Shown here piece by piece: positions 16,320 through 27,800 of a stretch of 64,000 nucleotides of DNA. Below the pieces are notes generated by a model. That model had not been told where the DNA came from and ran no database searches. It saw only the letters and a program-made list of their open reading frames with translations. Each line of letters begins with the position of its first letter. The first letter of the stretch is position 1. A program made the translations under genes and the position numbers. The stretch comes from Candidatus Neomarinimicrobiota bacterium. GTDB lineage: Bacteria; Fidelibacterota; UBA8477; JABMPR01. The stretch spans positions 39,641 through 103,640 of the forward strand of contig JADHUM010000004.1 of NCBI GenBank assembly GCA_016784545.1. The letters are read 5' to 3'.

Positions 16320-19300
16320 CTATTTCAGCAATACCATTTTAATTGTTTTGGTATACTCGCCGGCGACAATATGACACAAGTAAACCCCAGCACTTACTGG
16401 CTTGCTACGATGATTGCTACCATCCCAGATCAACTTTTTGTATCCTATGGTCTGGGTTTCATTGACCAGAGTCCTGATCAATCGGCCTCGAAGATCATAG
16501 ATCAAAACTTGAACTTCAGCTGGTTCAGGTAATTCATATCGAATGGTCGTGTTTGGATTAAATGGATTGGGATAATTCTGATGCAAGGCGAACTGTTCTG
16601 GGATAGACGGCATCGATACAAGGTCAAGAAACTGATTTGAGTTACCAGGCGTAGGGGATAGCATGGCCCAATTATTACTACCATCAGGAACTCTACCCCA
16701 GGAGATGTCAGTTATCTGAGCGCCAAAAGTAAGTGAGTCGATGATACTTAAACCATTTGAATCAACCAGGGCAATGAACTCACCTGAGGCACTTAATTTG
16801 AAATTGGCGTGGAGCGGCCCCTGGCTACCATCTTCATCACACCAGATGAGGAGAAATCCACCATGTTCAATGGTGGAAGCCATCTCAGGAAATTGCCATT
16901 TGGTCAAGTTGTTGGGATTGTCCGTTAAATATAAATTGGAAAGATCCAGTGTTTCTTCAGTAGGATTATAAATCTCAATCCAATCATCATATTCACCTGA
17001 TTCATCGGCGTTGGAGGTTGAATTACTGGCCAGGAATTCATTGATCTTCAGAAATGAAACATATCTACCTGGAATTGGGAAAGGGTAATCATCAGGGTTG
17101 AAGGAATAGTAAGCGCCCATATCTCTGGGGCTTCCATTCTCATCAAGGGGATCACCTGGATCGCCCGCATCCATGCAGGGTGAATTTGGCGTCAATTCAA
17201 AATTATAAAGGCCTGGATCAACAAACAGGGGCTCGTCATACAAATTGCCTGCTCCCATCATCAATTCAGCATTGGACAAAGAATAGGTTACTGTTTGAGC
17301 GGAAAACGCATCCACAAAAAGTGTTGAGATCAAGCTGTTGGAATAAATACTATTCCTTTCCCAGGCTTCACCTCCACCATTACCGACATTTTTTTCGAAA
17401 CAGACCAGACTGATTTCATTGTTAGCATAGGTGTTATTTAAGAGCAGCGCGACGGAACTGTCTTTCACAGCGACACCCCACTTGCACCCAACAATCAAAT
17501 TTCTCTCTATGCTTGTTGTGGAATGCTGGCCAACAGAAATACCCTTATCTGATGAATGGTATATCTGATTATCGGTGATGAGAATCCCCACACAACGCTC
17601 ACCCAGATCAATGCCATCTGAATTTGGCCCTGCAAAGTTGTAGATATGGTTATTGGATACAACCCCTGACTCAACCCCATCAAGGTCGATAGCGTCCGTG
17701 TCAGGCGCCTGAGAACCATAAAAGGTGCAGTTGTCAATGAGAACCTCTGCCCGTTTGACATTGATGAAGTCAGAGATGAACTCACAACGCAGGGAACTAT
17801 TTAACAATTTGACGGAACCACCTTGTATGTAGATGGGGAATAACACATCCTGAATATCCAGATGATCGATGATCAGATTTGCATTATGCCCAGAAATGGC
17901 CCCGCGATGAATGATGGGATCTACACCCTTGGAAGCACCCGAAAGAGAGAGGTGGTTAATTCTTGAAGTATCTGTAGCATTGGAGAAGGAGATACCACCC
18001 CATCGCAGCGTTCCTGTTTCAACATTGGGAGAGATAATTACAGGTGAAGCATTTGTGCCATTAATGAGGAGGTGACCATCCACGATGATATGTCCCTGTT
18101 CAGGCATGAGAATCTCTACACCAGCCTCCAGGGTCAGGGTGAGTCCCGCAGGAATCTGCAGATTTTCTGAAACGTAGTAAGTCTGATTACCCAGGAGTGT
18201 GGTATTCTCCTGAATTTGGGCAGGTAGAATGTTACCAGTACTCGGTTGAAACAAGGCAATAAAACTCGTATCTGTCTCACAAGTGTAGAGAATGCTGGTG
18301 GAATCCGAGATGCCAGACCAGCCAACGACTTCCCATCCTGGCGCGGGAACGGCAGTGAGGTGGAGGGGATGATCTCTGAAATAGGTTCCCGTATTATTTT
18401 CAGATAGCTGAGGGACATCATTTATCAAAATATGTCCACCCTCAGAAGGATAGGTTGCCAGATTCATATCGATGGTCCCATTCAGGATCAAATGACTGTT
18501 GAAATGATCAAACAGATTCGCTGTTCGATTTTGGGCAAAAGTCTTGATGGCCTCCGTCTCATTTTCCCAGGATGTCATGGATGAAATACCGCCTTGGGAT
18601 CCCCATCTGTCAATATGACGAGGCATTTCATCAGTGATGGTATTGCTTAAACTATCCACAATTCTTTCAACTCGCTCAGTCAGAAAGGTATTGTTGAAAT
18701 GTGCGGCAGCCCGTTGGAGAAAGCGGTCTTTGAACCGTTCGCTGACCATGAGATATTGAAACAGAAGATAATCCCTCAAGAGATTGTCCAGGAGGTTATT
18801 ATTGACATTGGATGGATTAAAACCACGGTCCACATCCACAATTAACCATTGCCATTTTCCGTCACCACCTCTGGGGCGCCACCATTCACGGTTATGCCCC
18901 CAGCTGGTGTTGGCACAGTATAAAGTCATGACGACATGATCAATAAATCCATCAATATTCATTCGCTCTGACAATTCATTGTATACTGTAATCTGGTCAA
19001 GATCACTATTTTGTACGAATGAGATGAAATCATTATAGGCGAGCTGGTCACCTTCAATGGTGAGCAATCGGGTTCCAGCCTGTGTGGCACCATATTCAAG
19101 ATGATCTATATTATCGGGATCAACTCCAAAATTCTCAAAGAAATAGCGGGTATTGTACTTTTCCCGAATATTGTAAATCCCCCAATATTCGCCATTCAGA
19201 AAAAGGGCGGAGGGTTGGTAAGCCATATAGCCGCAATCCATCATACCTTTCACAAGACTACCGGTCATGGGATCCCGTAGCAGGGTTTCTTCCCAGTCAT

Positions 19301-20993
19301 CACCACCATTTCGGAAAACGATTCGGGAAAAATCCGAGATGGGTTTGGTTTTGAAAATCTGATAGGGAATAAGATCCTCACCAAATCTGTCGCGTGTGTA
19401 AATAGTAAAGGGTTTCTGGGGTTTGGTCCAGATGTTCAATCCACCCAATCTTGCTCCGGCATCAATGCGAAATCCAGTCTCAGTATCCTGCTGGAAATAG
19501 TGGATGGATACAGGGATTTCTCGTTGCTTGTACTCGTTCTCATAAATACCAATATCGGTATCCCAGAGGGTGGGAGGTTCAGCAACCAATGAAATAGTGG
19601 GCAGAAAATGCTGTTCATCAATGAAATAAGACGCTGTCATGAGTTCACCGGGTAGTAATCCAGCTTCAAATGATCTGGCCTTTACAACGGTGGTAGCATC
19701 AATGGTGATACTTCCAGAATAGAGTGGACTCGAACTGCCTGGTCTGCTTCCATCCAGAGTGTAGTGAATTTGAGCCTGGGAAGATGCAGTTGTCAGGGAC
19801 ACGCTGATAGCGCCATTATAAAAGCCGCTGGCGACTGAAGTTGCCACAGCTGTGGTTTTATCTGTGCCCGCACTTTGGGGAGTTAAGTTCGTATTCCCTG
19901 GTGTAGGTTCTCCGAAAAAGGTCCAGCTCATAGCTCCAGAAGGGCGTCCGAAGGAAACATCGGTTACTTGTTCATCGAAAGATACATAATCAACAATGCT
20001 GGCCTCAGAGTAGTTGATTCCCACAAGCTCAAGATCAAAACTTATATCTGAGCTGGTTTCACTTATCTGGTGTATTTCTACTGCCAGACAGTTTTCTCCA
20101 GCGGTAAGCTCATTGGTGGAAATAGTATATTCATAAAATGCATCTTCTTCAGCAGAACTCACTGCCGTGCTGGCCAGGGTTTCGTTGGTGATGTCCCCAC
20201 TGGGTAAATTCGATCGGATGATCTCAGTCCCATTTAAATAAACCACTGCACCATCATCACGCTTAATCTGGATTATCAGATTACTGATGGCATTTGGATC
20301 ATTTACAATGAAGGTTTTCCGAAAATAAGTCGTGATCTGCTTCTGATTGCTATCATCACCATAGTCCACGATGGTGTTTTCATCCCCATCCCCATAACCC
20401 AGTTCTGCCTGACCCTCAGCCCAGCTGGCATCATCATAATTATTTTCAATCCAGGATGGATCAAGGTTGGAACCATCATCCAGATACTTCCAAAATGATT
20501 CGGTGGGAATAAAGGAGGTTGTAGATGTTATATCTGCTTGGGCCAGAACCAGCTCTTCACCTGATTTGCTCAGTTTGAAGTTTGTGTGGTAGTGACGGGT
20601 GGAATAGTCATCATAGGGCCAGGTTTCACGTGTGTAAATAGAACCTGGTCCATCGTCATAGTCATCTGCCCAAACCAGCAAATACCCCTGGGCAGGAATG
20701 GAAGCGCCACCAGGTATTCTCCATTTTAGCGGATTGTTAAGATTATCCGACAGGAAGTATCCATCTAGCGATACTGGTGAATCTGAAGTGTTATGCAGTT
20801 CTATCCAGTCATTGTAGTCCCCAAAATCGTACATCTCAGGATAATCCCGCACATTTGAAGCGAGAAATTCATTGATTTGGATGTCCTGTCCCCAAATGGA
20901 AAAACTTAAGCTCAGTACAAGCAGAAAGCTCAGAGGAGTGTTCTGGAACAGTTTATGGGCAGGTTTTAATAATGGGCTATTCATAGATAGCAT
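16320..20993 (-). CDS. Surface protein: lamin-tail, CotH kinase, beta-helix, sorting tail
   Basis: About 1557 residues, exported (signal peptide to about residue 38, ending FSIWGQD). Order: lamin-tail domain (about 38-150, INEFLASN and WIELHN), a jelly-roll-like region (150-340), a chitobiase-C-like domain (385-455, YTLDGSRPGSSSPLYSG), a CotH-type protein-kinase domain (about 460-830) with GEYWGIYNIREKY and the DVDRGF signature for its metal site, a right-handed beta-helix (950-1280), a second lamin-tail domain (1320-1425) and the C-terminal tail with QNYPNPFNP and TIKMVLLK. CotH proteins phosphorylate serines of spore-coat or secreted proteins in other bacteria. The ATG at 20993 is chosen over a TTG at 21023 because GGTGAT lies just before it; 20984 is a further option. 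Confidence 0.85.
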   Translation of the reverse strand: MLSMNSPLLKPAHKLFQNTPLSFLLVLSLSFSIWGQDIQINEFLASNVRDYPEMYDFGDYNDWIELHNTSDSPVSLDGYFLSDNLNNPLKWRIPGGASIPAQGYLLVWADDYDDGPGSIYTRETWPYDDYSTRHYHTNFKLSKSGEELVLAQADITSTTSFIPTESFWKYLDDGSNLDPSWIENNYDDASWAEGQAELGYGDGDENTIVDYGDDSNQKQITTYFRKTFIVNDPNAISNLIIQIKRDDGAVVYLNGTEIIRSNLPSGDITNETLASTAVSSAEEDAFYEYTISTNELTAGENCLAVEIHQISETSSDISFDLELVGINYSEASIVDYVSFDEQVTDVSFGRPSGAMSWTFFGEPTPGNTNLTPQSAGTDKTTAVATSVASGFYNGAISVSLTTASSQAQIHYTLDGSRPGSSSPLYSGSITIDATTVVKARSFEAGLLPGELMTASYFIDEQHFLPTISLVAEPPTLWDTDIGIYENEYKQREIPVSIHYFQQDTETGFRIDAGARLGGLNIWTKPQKPFTIYTRDRFGEDLIPYQIFKTKPISDFSRIVFRNGGDDWEETLLRDPMTGSLVKGMMDCGYMAYQPSALFLNGEYWGIYNIREKYNTRYFFENFGVDPDNIDHLEYGATQAGTRLLTIEGDQLAYNDFISFVQNSDLDQITVYNELSERMNIDGFIDHVVMTLYCANTSWGHNREWWRPRGGDGKWQWLIVDVDRGFNPSNVNNNLLDNLLRDYLLFQYLMVSERFKDRFLQRAAAHFNNTFLTERVERIVDSLSNTITDEMPRHIDRWGSQGGISSMTSWENETEAIKTFAQNRTANLFDHFNSHLILNGTIDMNLATYPSEGGHILINDVPQLSENNTGTYFRDHPLHLTAVPAPGWEVVGWSGISDSTSILYTCETDTSFIALFQPSTGNILPAQIQENTTLLGNQTYYVSENLQIPAGLTLTLEAGVEILMPEQGHIIVDGHLLINGTNASPVIISPNVETGTLRWGGISFSNATDTSRINHLSLSGASKGVDPIIHRGAISGHNANLIIDHLDIQDVLFPIYIQGGSVKLLNSSLRCEFISDFINVKRAEVLIDNCTFYGSQAPDTDAIDLDGVESGVVSNNHIYNFAGPNSDGIDLGERCVGILITDNQIYHSSDKGISVGQHSTTSIERNLIVGCKWGVAVKDSSVALLLNNTYANNEISLVCFEKNVGNGGGEAWERNSIYSNSLISTLFVDAFSAQTVTYSLSNAELMMGAGNLYDEPLFVDPGLYNFELTPNSPCMDAGDPGDPLDENGSPRDMGAYYSFNPDDYPFPIPGRYVSFLKINEFLASNSTSNADESGEYDDWIEIYNPTEETLDLSNLYLTDNPNNLTKWQFPEMASTIEHGGFLLIWCDEDGSQGPLHANFKLSASGEFIALVDSNGLSIIDSLTFGAQITDISWGRVPDGSNNWAMLSPTPGNSNQFLDLVSMPSIPEQFALHQNYPNPFNPNTTIRYELPEPAEVQVLIYDLRGRLIRTLVNETQTIGYKKLIWDGSNHRSKPVSAGVYLCHIVAGEYTKTIKMVLLK

Positions 20994-21145
20994 ATAGTGT
21001 ATCACCAACACGTTTTCGGACAAGTATTTTAGCAGTGGCTCTGGCCGGAGAATATGTCGAGGTCAAACATCCTCTGAGACTCCTAATATCAATTAAATAT
21101 TGAATTTAGATTCGATATACATGCGAGCTACATGCGTGATTTGAC

Positions 21146-23860
21146 TCACCTCAGGTATAGCATTTTGATTGTGTGCTGATAGCTCTCTGTTATTAAACTG
21201 CAAAAGTAGACACCCGTGCTAACAATCTGACCATCTTTATTTAACCCGGACCATTGGAGTTGATGATGTCCGAGGCCTTTATAACCATCAACCAAGGAGA
21301 CGATCTCCTGGCCCCGAATATCGTATACAGTGAGACTGACATGGGTATCAATTGGAATCTGATACGAGATGGTGGTTGTTGGATTAAACGGATTGGGATA
21401 ATTCTGACGAAGCACAAAAGTATGGGGAAATTGGTGAAAATTGTCTTCTTCAACATCGCTTGGATCTAGCATCTGAATCTTTACCGCATCAGCTCTCAAA
21501 ACGGGCCCTTGAGTGGTATTCCCAACATCGTGAACTTCCAGATCAATGGGGACATCAGCAGACAGGTAGTACATTCCAAGACTTACCCAATGGCCACTAT
21601 TGGCATTTTGGTCCATGAAAACAGAATCAATAGGTGCACCATTAATTTTTAGCACATATGCCGCATTGTCACTTGAGTTGATGGTATTTGGAACAATATA
21701 GCTGACCTCATAGTAGCTGGGATCATCAGGCTCCAGACGAAATGATGCTGAAGCCCCGGAATTAAGCCAGGAGTACCGGCTGGACGATCCCCAGGCCTGG
21801 GCAACACTGGTAAACCACTCTCCGGTTTCCGTGTAGGATTCAGTATCTTCATTATCCACCACATAAAATGGGTACTGAACATTGGCCGTGATGACAATAT
21901 CAAGTTGTGAGTGCATGGGATCATCGCTGGAAATTCTCAGCGTATCCTCAAGGGGACCCAAATCAAGGGGATGAAGGGTTAGGGGAACATCGATATCGCC
22001 CATGGGCTCTATCTGCAAGGGTAGTGACAGGTCAAAATTCACATGCTGGTTGATGCTTTCAAAATTGTGAATAGTCAGCATTGAAGTGCCCAGATTGTTG
22101 ATTCTCAGATTTTGGGAAGTCGTGCGATTCAAGCTGATCTCCCCATAATTAATGTTTTGACTGGAGAGATGAATATCTCGCTGGCGTACTCTGGCTGTGA
22201 GTTTAAGAGCATCTACCGTGAGTCTTGCACCGGTCACAGTTTGGGTAATGTCACTTAATAATTCAACCACTTCGTTCTGTCCTGCATTCAGCGGGACAGT
22301 AGCTAAATAAATCCATTCATGGGCAGGTAGGGGAGCCATGAGCGATAGGGTATCAGATGTAATATTTGAATGAATGATGGCTTTTAGCGGGAATGGTGGC
22401 GTATCGGTGTCGGGTACCTGAATAAAAACATGATACAGTGAGGATTCCTGAATATCTGGTGACCATGAGACATGCACTGGATTGTTTTCATCGGTTGAGG
22501 CAGTGCGTGCATCTACCCCCCAGGCTGCATTTTCGGTATTGGTCCATACACCACTAAACTCGTTATAGCCCATATCTTCATTGTCCATATAGAGGTCATC
22601 GGGAATCAGGTTGATAAATTCAGTGGTCAGGTTTCCAGAAGTATCTGTGGCTGCTACACCGAGTTTTGCCAGTTCTGACGGAAAGGGGATGATTTCTGTG
22701 GTCCAGGACAACTCTGATTGTTGGATGCACTGGATTTTGCCATAGCTCTCATCTCTATACTTAACTGCCACAAAGGGTTGGGGCATAAACAGGGGTTCAT
22801 TTGATGTGATATGATAGGTGCAGTTGTCTTCTGTCCCCTGACTGGTAAGGGTGATTTCAGGAGGTGTCTCATCAATAGTTCCACGCCACAACTGCATGGC
22901 CTCAACCCCTGTACAATAGCGGAAATCGACATCAGGATATAAATCAGCAGCGGTATGCGCCAATTGATCCATGGTAGCCATTTTCTCTGGGAAATCACTC
23001 TCTGGAAGGTGGGCCCAGAGGCAGGCAACTTGATCGGTGCCATTGCTGGCTGCTTCAAAAATGGAGTTCATAATGCTTGAGCCAGCGACCTGGCCAAAGG
23101 AAACGGAGCGTACATTCCAGCCAGGACCATCGCCATCCAACATGTAGTTTTCCAGTGAGGGTCTAAAAGGTACAAATTCTGAAGGGGATTCTGACCAATT
23201 ATAGGAATTGTCCAGTGGTTCTTCTTCATCGACCCGGTTTGCAGGCCAGGCATTGTGCATACTGAAGGGGAGGATCTCATTCAGGTAATGCTGCCACTCA
23301 TTGTCCATAAAGTGCCAGCCACTGCGAAATGAGACAGGGAAAACATCCTCTTCTAAAAGGAATTGAGCCAGGGTCACATCAAAATCGTCTTTAGATTCTC
23401 CAAAGGTGAGGGATTGATTCCAGAAATACATGCCATCCTGATCATAGTCAGACCAGAAAAATGTATGATAGTGAAGGGATAGTTCATCCCCATTGATGAT
23501 GGCATTTTCTCCATGATATTTCTTCATCAGATACATGGTCATGATATTGGGGACAGGGAAGTTCCGGTTGGTAGCATAGCGGAAGATATTTCCGGCCATC
23601 ATCCACCAGGTCATTTTCATGGGTTGACCGTATGAATCCACGAATTGTGCTCGAAACGCAGGGTCCATTACCTCATAGGTATTCATTGATGGATCTGTGT
23701 ACAGAGCCTGGTTATAGGTGTTGTGATAGCGATTAACTGACATGCCGTCCCATATGGCAGTATCAGAACCCAATACCAGATAAACTGTGGCGGATTCAAG
23801 CTGGGAAACCCCAAGAATTAAGATTAGGAAAATGTTGAGAATTTTTTTTGATCGGTCCAA
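21146..23860 (-). CDS. Exported protein with golvesin-like and ASH-like domains and sorting tail
   Basis: 904 residues with an N-terminal signal peptide (about 1-24, ending LESA). The first 330 residues contain GDELSLHYHTFFWSDYD, a long metal-site-like HYH stretch, and RSGWHFMDNEWQ and FRYCTGVEAMQLW segments, which recall polysaccharide-deacetylase-type folds; I cannot prove that. Two golvesin-C-like beta domains follow (about 425-560 and 660-800, each with a DNED motif and a later YEV/YHV strand), separated by an ASH-type Ig domain (about 565-655). The end is the FlgD-like tail (QNYPNPFNP, TIKMLYLR). The start is TTG, preceded by GAGGGGG. It lies between mntP and the CotH gene and is separately spaced from both by about 100-150 bases. 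Confidence 0.75.
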   Translation of the reverse strand: MDRSKKILNIFLILILGVSQLESATVYLVLGSDTAIWDGMSVNRYHNTYNQALYTDPSMNTYEVMDPAFRAQFVDSYGQPMKMTWWMMAGNIFRYATNRNFPVPNIMTMYLMKKYHGENAIINGDELSLHYHTFFWSDYDQDGMYFWNQSLTFGESKDDFDVTLAQFLLEEDVFPVSFRSGWHFMDNEWQHYLNEILPFSMHNAWPANRVDEEEPLDNSYNWSESPSEFVPFRPSLENYMLDGDGPGWNVRSVSFGQVAGSSIMNSIFEAASNGTDQVACLWAHLPESDFPEKMATMDQLAHTAADLYPDVDFRYCTGVEAMQLWRGTIDETPPEITLTSQGTEDNCTYHITSNEPLFMPQPFVAVKYRDESYGKIQCIQQSELSWTTEIIPFPSELAKLGVAATDTSGNLTTEFINLIPDDLYMDNEDMGYNEFSGVWTNTENAAWGVDARTASTDENNPVHVSWSPDIQESSLYHVFIQVPDTDTPPFPLKAIIHSNITSDTLSLMAPLPAHEWIYLATVPLNAGQNEVVELLSDITQTVTGARLTVDALKLTARVRQRDIHLSSQNINYGEISLNRTTSQNLRINNLGTSMLTIHNFESINQHVNFDLSLPLQIEPMGDIDVPLTLHPLDLGPLEDTLRISSDDPMHSQLDIVITANVQYPFYVVDNEDTESYTETGEWFTSVAQAWGSSSRYSWLNSGASASFRLEPDDPSYYEVSYIVPNTINSSDNAAYVLKINGAPIDSVFMDQNANSGHWVSLGMYYLSADVPIDLEVHDVGNTTQGPVLRADAVKIQMLDPSDVEEDNFHQFPHTFVLRQNYPNPFNPTTTISYQIPIDTHVSLTVYDIRGQEIVSLVDGYKGLGHHQLQWSGLNKDGQIVSTGVYFCSLITESYQHTIKMLYLR

Positions 23861-23966
23861 ATCAGAGCTCCCCCTCGTGGTACCGCAAGTTTACAATTTA
23901 ATTCCACCGATATGAAGAGATGTTTAAAAATTAACTATGGATATAGCTGCTAATATTAACTTACGC

Positions 23967-24524
23967 TCAATTGAGATGACTGACCAATATTCTGACCCCA
24001 ATTCCCAGCAAGATGAGACCACCCAGGATTTCAACCCGGTGACCCAGCCAAGCTCCTGCAGTCTTCCCAATCCTGGTTGACAACGCTGATAAGATGGCAG
24101 TAATCACACCGATGAGGAGACAGGGGATCCAGATATTCACGTGAAGGATGGAAAAACTGAGACCAGCAGCCAGGGCGTCAATACTGGTGGCTATGCTCAG
24201 AGTAATAAGTGTCCACCCCTTGGATGGATCCACAGTGAGTCTATCATTGTCCGGGAAGAACCCGGAATAAATCATTCTACTACCGACGATTGCCAGGAGG
24301 ATGAAGGCAATCCAATGATCCCACATGCTGATGTAATCCACAACAGTAGAGCCCAAAAGCCAGCCTATAAAAGGCATAAGTGCCTGGAAGAACCCGAAGT
24401 GGAAGGCGAGACGAAAGACAGCCCTGTTGTCGTTTACAAATCCGGCCGCAGCAGCTGTTATAGATACTGCTGAGGCATCCATTGCCAGACCGATTGCGAT
24501 GAGTATCATCTCGAGTATAGACAT
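23967..24524 (-). CDS. mntP: Manganese efflux pump MntP
   Basis: A 185-residue protein with six hydrophobic helices and the two-fold MntP repeat: GLAMDASAVSITAA near residues 13-26 and SIATSIDALAAGLSFS near 110-125, each with the Asp that lines the path of the ion, plus HFGFFQALMPFIGWLLG near 42-58. It exports Mn2+ across the inner membrane and protects against manganese excess. In several phyla mntP is controlled by a yybP-ykoY Mn riboswitch or MntR; I see neither signature in the 318 bases upstream. The gene sits alone between two unrelated surface-protein genes. Confidence 0.92.
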   Translation of the reverse strand: MSILEMILIAIGLAMDASAVSITAAAAGFVNDNRAVFRLAFHFGFFQALMPFIGWLLGSTVVDYISMWDHWIAFILLAIVGSRMIYSGFFPDNDRLTVDPSKGWTLITLSIATSIDALAAGLSFSILHVNIWIPCLLIGVITAILSALSTRIGKTAGAWLGHRVEILGGLILLGIGVRILVSHLN

Positions 24525-24722
24525 GCTCCATGATAATCATTAATGCAATAAATCCATCTAAATAGAATGGAATCCGATGTAGCTTAATTCGCTCTATACA
24601 GGTTCCAGCTCAAAATCCTCTAATCACCCCCAAAACACCTGAAATGTTCCATATGGGCAAGGATTGGTTCCATCCGTGTTAGTCAGATTCCATCCTGAAC
24701 CTTAATTTTTTGCTGAATATCA
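24525..24722. other. Divergent gap between mntP and the LVIVD/beta-helix gene
   Basis: This is the mntP-side part of a 318-base divergent intergenic region. It contains two copies of TTCCATCC (near 24668 and 24691) flanked by GGTT and GAACC, giving a weak inverted repeat, but no ORF or recognised RNA. Promoters for both flanking genes must lie here or in the adjoining leader repeat (24723-24842). Confidence 0.4.
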
Positions 24723-24842
24723 GGAGTACTTGCTAATAAATAATAGATGCGTTATACTCTGCGCATTCCATATTGATTCACAAACAGTATTTATTCCTTC
24801 TGTTGTTCAGGGCTGATTTATAATCTAACAAAAGGGGGAATC
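24723..24842 (+). repeat. Leader repeat, copy 1
   Basis: The 120 bases before the ATG of the LVIVD/beta-helix gene align with 43070-43195, the region before another surface-protein gene. Shared blocks include GGAGTA-TTG-T, TTCTG/CTCTG-GCAT, TTGAT-CACAA, CCTTCTG and AGGCTGATT/GGGCTGATT, then an A-G-rich ribosome site. The first 44 bases align without gaps at about two-thirds identity. It probably carries a common promoter and 5' leader. Confidence 0.65.
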
Positions 24843-27800
24843 ATGTATTCCAAAATCAGAAACAATTCGATGTGTTTTGTAAGTGTCAGTATTGTACTCG
24901 TGCTTTTCTTTAGCATGGGCTTTGCGGACTATGACGCCGATGGGGTCGATCTAGTGGGACGAAATCCTTATGGATACTGTCCATTTGCAGTCGCATCTGG
25001 GGACTTTGTTTATTCAGCCAATGGAACCGTACTCGAAGTGTTGGATATCCATACATTGGAACCAGTAAGTGAAGTTGTCACAGAAAGTATCGTCAGTGGG
25101 CTGGCAGTTTCCGGTGACTTTGTCTATATCGCCAATTGGAGTGATGGCTTCAGGGTTGTTGATGTGTCAGATCCCACAAATCCATCTATGGTGGCAGAGC
25201 TTGAATTTCTCGGACAATGCTGGGATATTTCCGTAACGGGGGATTTTGCCTATGTTGGTAATGATGATCAGGGTCTCAGGATCATTGATATTTCCAATCC
25301 ACTCATCCCAACGCTGGCCAGTACTTTTCTGAGCACTCCTGGAGTTAAATTTGAACATGCTCAGGTCATTGACACGCTTGCCTATGCAGCGACACAATCG
25401 GGCTTATTTATCCTGGATGTAAGTGATCCAGCTGCGCCTGTCCAATTAGGTCATTCTCCAGCAGAGAATGGAGCCTGGTCGGTGCATGTTGTAGATACAA
25501 TTGCTTATTTGCCCAAAGTGTTTGAAGGAATACGCATGGTCAATGTTGCTGATCCCACCAACCCAATTGAACTGGGGTATTTCCAAACACCTGATGCAGC
25601 CTACTGGATGGAGGTTGTGGATACCATAGCCTATGTGGCTGAACGGTTTTCAGGGATCCAAATTCTCGACATTTCAGATTTAACCGCCCCAGACTCCGTT
25701 GGGATGCTTTCAATGGATTATGCTGATGCGCTCTATATACTGGGTGACAGCATGTATGTTGCTTCATCCAGTTGGGGTCTCAAACAGGTGGATATTAGTG
25801 ATCTGACTGCACCTGTCTTGGTAAACGAATGTAAGGGAGGTGGCTATCCAGTAGACATTCAAGCCGCCGATACGATCACCTACGTGGCTATGAGGGGCCT
25901 GGGTGTTGGCATTTTCACATACGACGAATTCTTTGAGCCTGACATGATTGCACTGATAGAGATGGATAATCCCTATCGACTCCATGTAGAGGGGGAGTTG
26001 CTCTTTGTCCTAGAGAATTATAATTTGCATATATATGATGTAAGTGATCCATCGAATCCTGTACATACATATTCAACCGATTCAGGCGGTATAAATTCTG
26101 TTTTTTGCATGGCTAATTTGCTCTATGTCGGTGGATACCCAGATCTACGGATTTTTGATATAAGTGACCCCTACTTTCCCGCTCAACTTGGTGAGATGGA
26201 TGGCTTGCCCAGCAGTCCTTATTCCATGTATGTATCGGGTGGTTTTGCATTTCTCACCAATCGATGGGGTGGACTACATATCGTCAATGTCATGGATCCC
26301 ATAGAGCCATGGCCAGTGGGGGCAGCTCCCAATTTTGAGGATGCCAGAGCAGTCTATGTTGCAGGTGAATACGCCTATGTTACTGATCGCTATGTAGGTG
26401 AATTAAAAATTATCGATATTGGCAACCCTGAAGATCCCTATGAGATCAGCAGTTTTTCTGTGGGAAATGCCGCAGTGGATGTTTACGGATCAGGAAGGTA
26501 TGCTTACGTCATCGATTCATGGACAGGTGTGCGGATCATTGATTGTGGAGATCCCTACAACCCGGTTGAAGTTGGATATTTTAATACTGGGGGATATGCC
26601 CAGGCTGTTATTGCAAACCAGGGGCAACTCCATGTTGCTGATGGGGGTGGTGGATTCTATCTGCTGGAAACTGAATTCAAGCAAGCCGTATTTACGGTGA
26701 ATTCAACGGGTGATGCTGTTGATGCCATTCCTGGAGATGGAATCTGTGATGATGGTACAGGTGATTGCACCCTCCGGGCCGCTATCAATGAAGCCAATGC
26801 AACCCCTGGATTCAATACGATCAATTTTGATATAGAAGGTGTTGGTCCGCATACATTCCAACCTGCTAGCGCTTTACCCACTATCATAGATCCCGTGGAA
26901 ATCGATGGTAGCTCAGAACCAGATTTCCTCGGTACTCCCATAGTCGAACTGGACGGTAGCTTGATCGAAGTTGACAATGGACTCAATTTTGCCACAAATA
27001 ATTGTCTCATTTCGAACCTGGTAATCAGTGGATTTGATGGCGCTTCAGAGAATTTCGAGGCCAGTGGGATCTATATATTAAATGGCAGAAACATAATAAT
27101 TGAAGGTTGTTATATTGGAACGAACAATCTCGGTTCAAGCGCGAACGGAAATGTAATTGGAGTTGTATTGACCGGTTCGTACAATCAAATCCGTTCTAAC
27201 CTCATTTCTGGAAATACTAGACTTGGACTTGAAGTCAGTAATTTTGAAGAAGAGGCAGCATCTTTCAACCATATAACAAACAACAAATTTGGAACTGATA
27301 TTTCTGGCATGTCTGTGTTGCCAAACGAGGGGAATGGGTGTGTTCTCTTGGGAGCCCGCTTTAGCTCCATAATTGGAAATACATTCTCTGGAAATACAGG
27401 TTATGGTCTACAACTGACCGACGGTTCTGCTTTTAATGAAATCCAAGGCAACTTTCTTGGCTGCGATCCCACTGGGACGATACGTGTTCCCAATGAAAAT
27501 TCAGGTGTTAATATTCGCAATGATGCCCATGATAATCTGATTGGGGGGACTGAACCAGGTGCCGGAAATGTCATCAGTGGTAATAACCGTACTGGGCTGT
27601 CAATTGGACAGGGGACTGGAGCTAGTCTTAATTATATCTTGGGGAACCGTATCGGTACAAATGCCGCCGGTACCGACTCCCTAGTGAATACAGCCAATGG
27701 AATCGTCCTGTTCCCAGGAGCGTTTGAAACCATGATCGGCGGTCTTGAACCCGGCGAAGGCAATCTTATCTCAGGGAACCGCCTGTCAGGCATCTCCATA

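Noticed and set aside
24525-24842. yybP-ykoY manganese riboswitch before mntP
   Set aside because: On the minus strand no GGGGAGTA-type conserved loops or matching helices are visible upstream of mntP.
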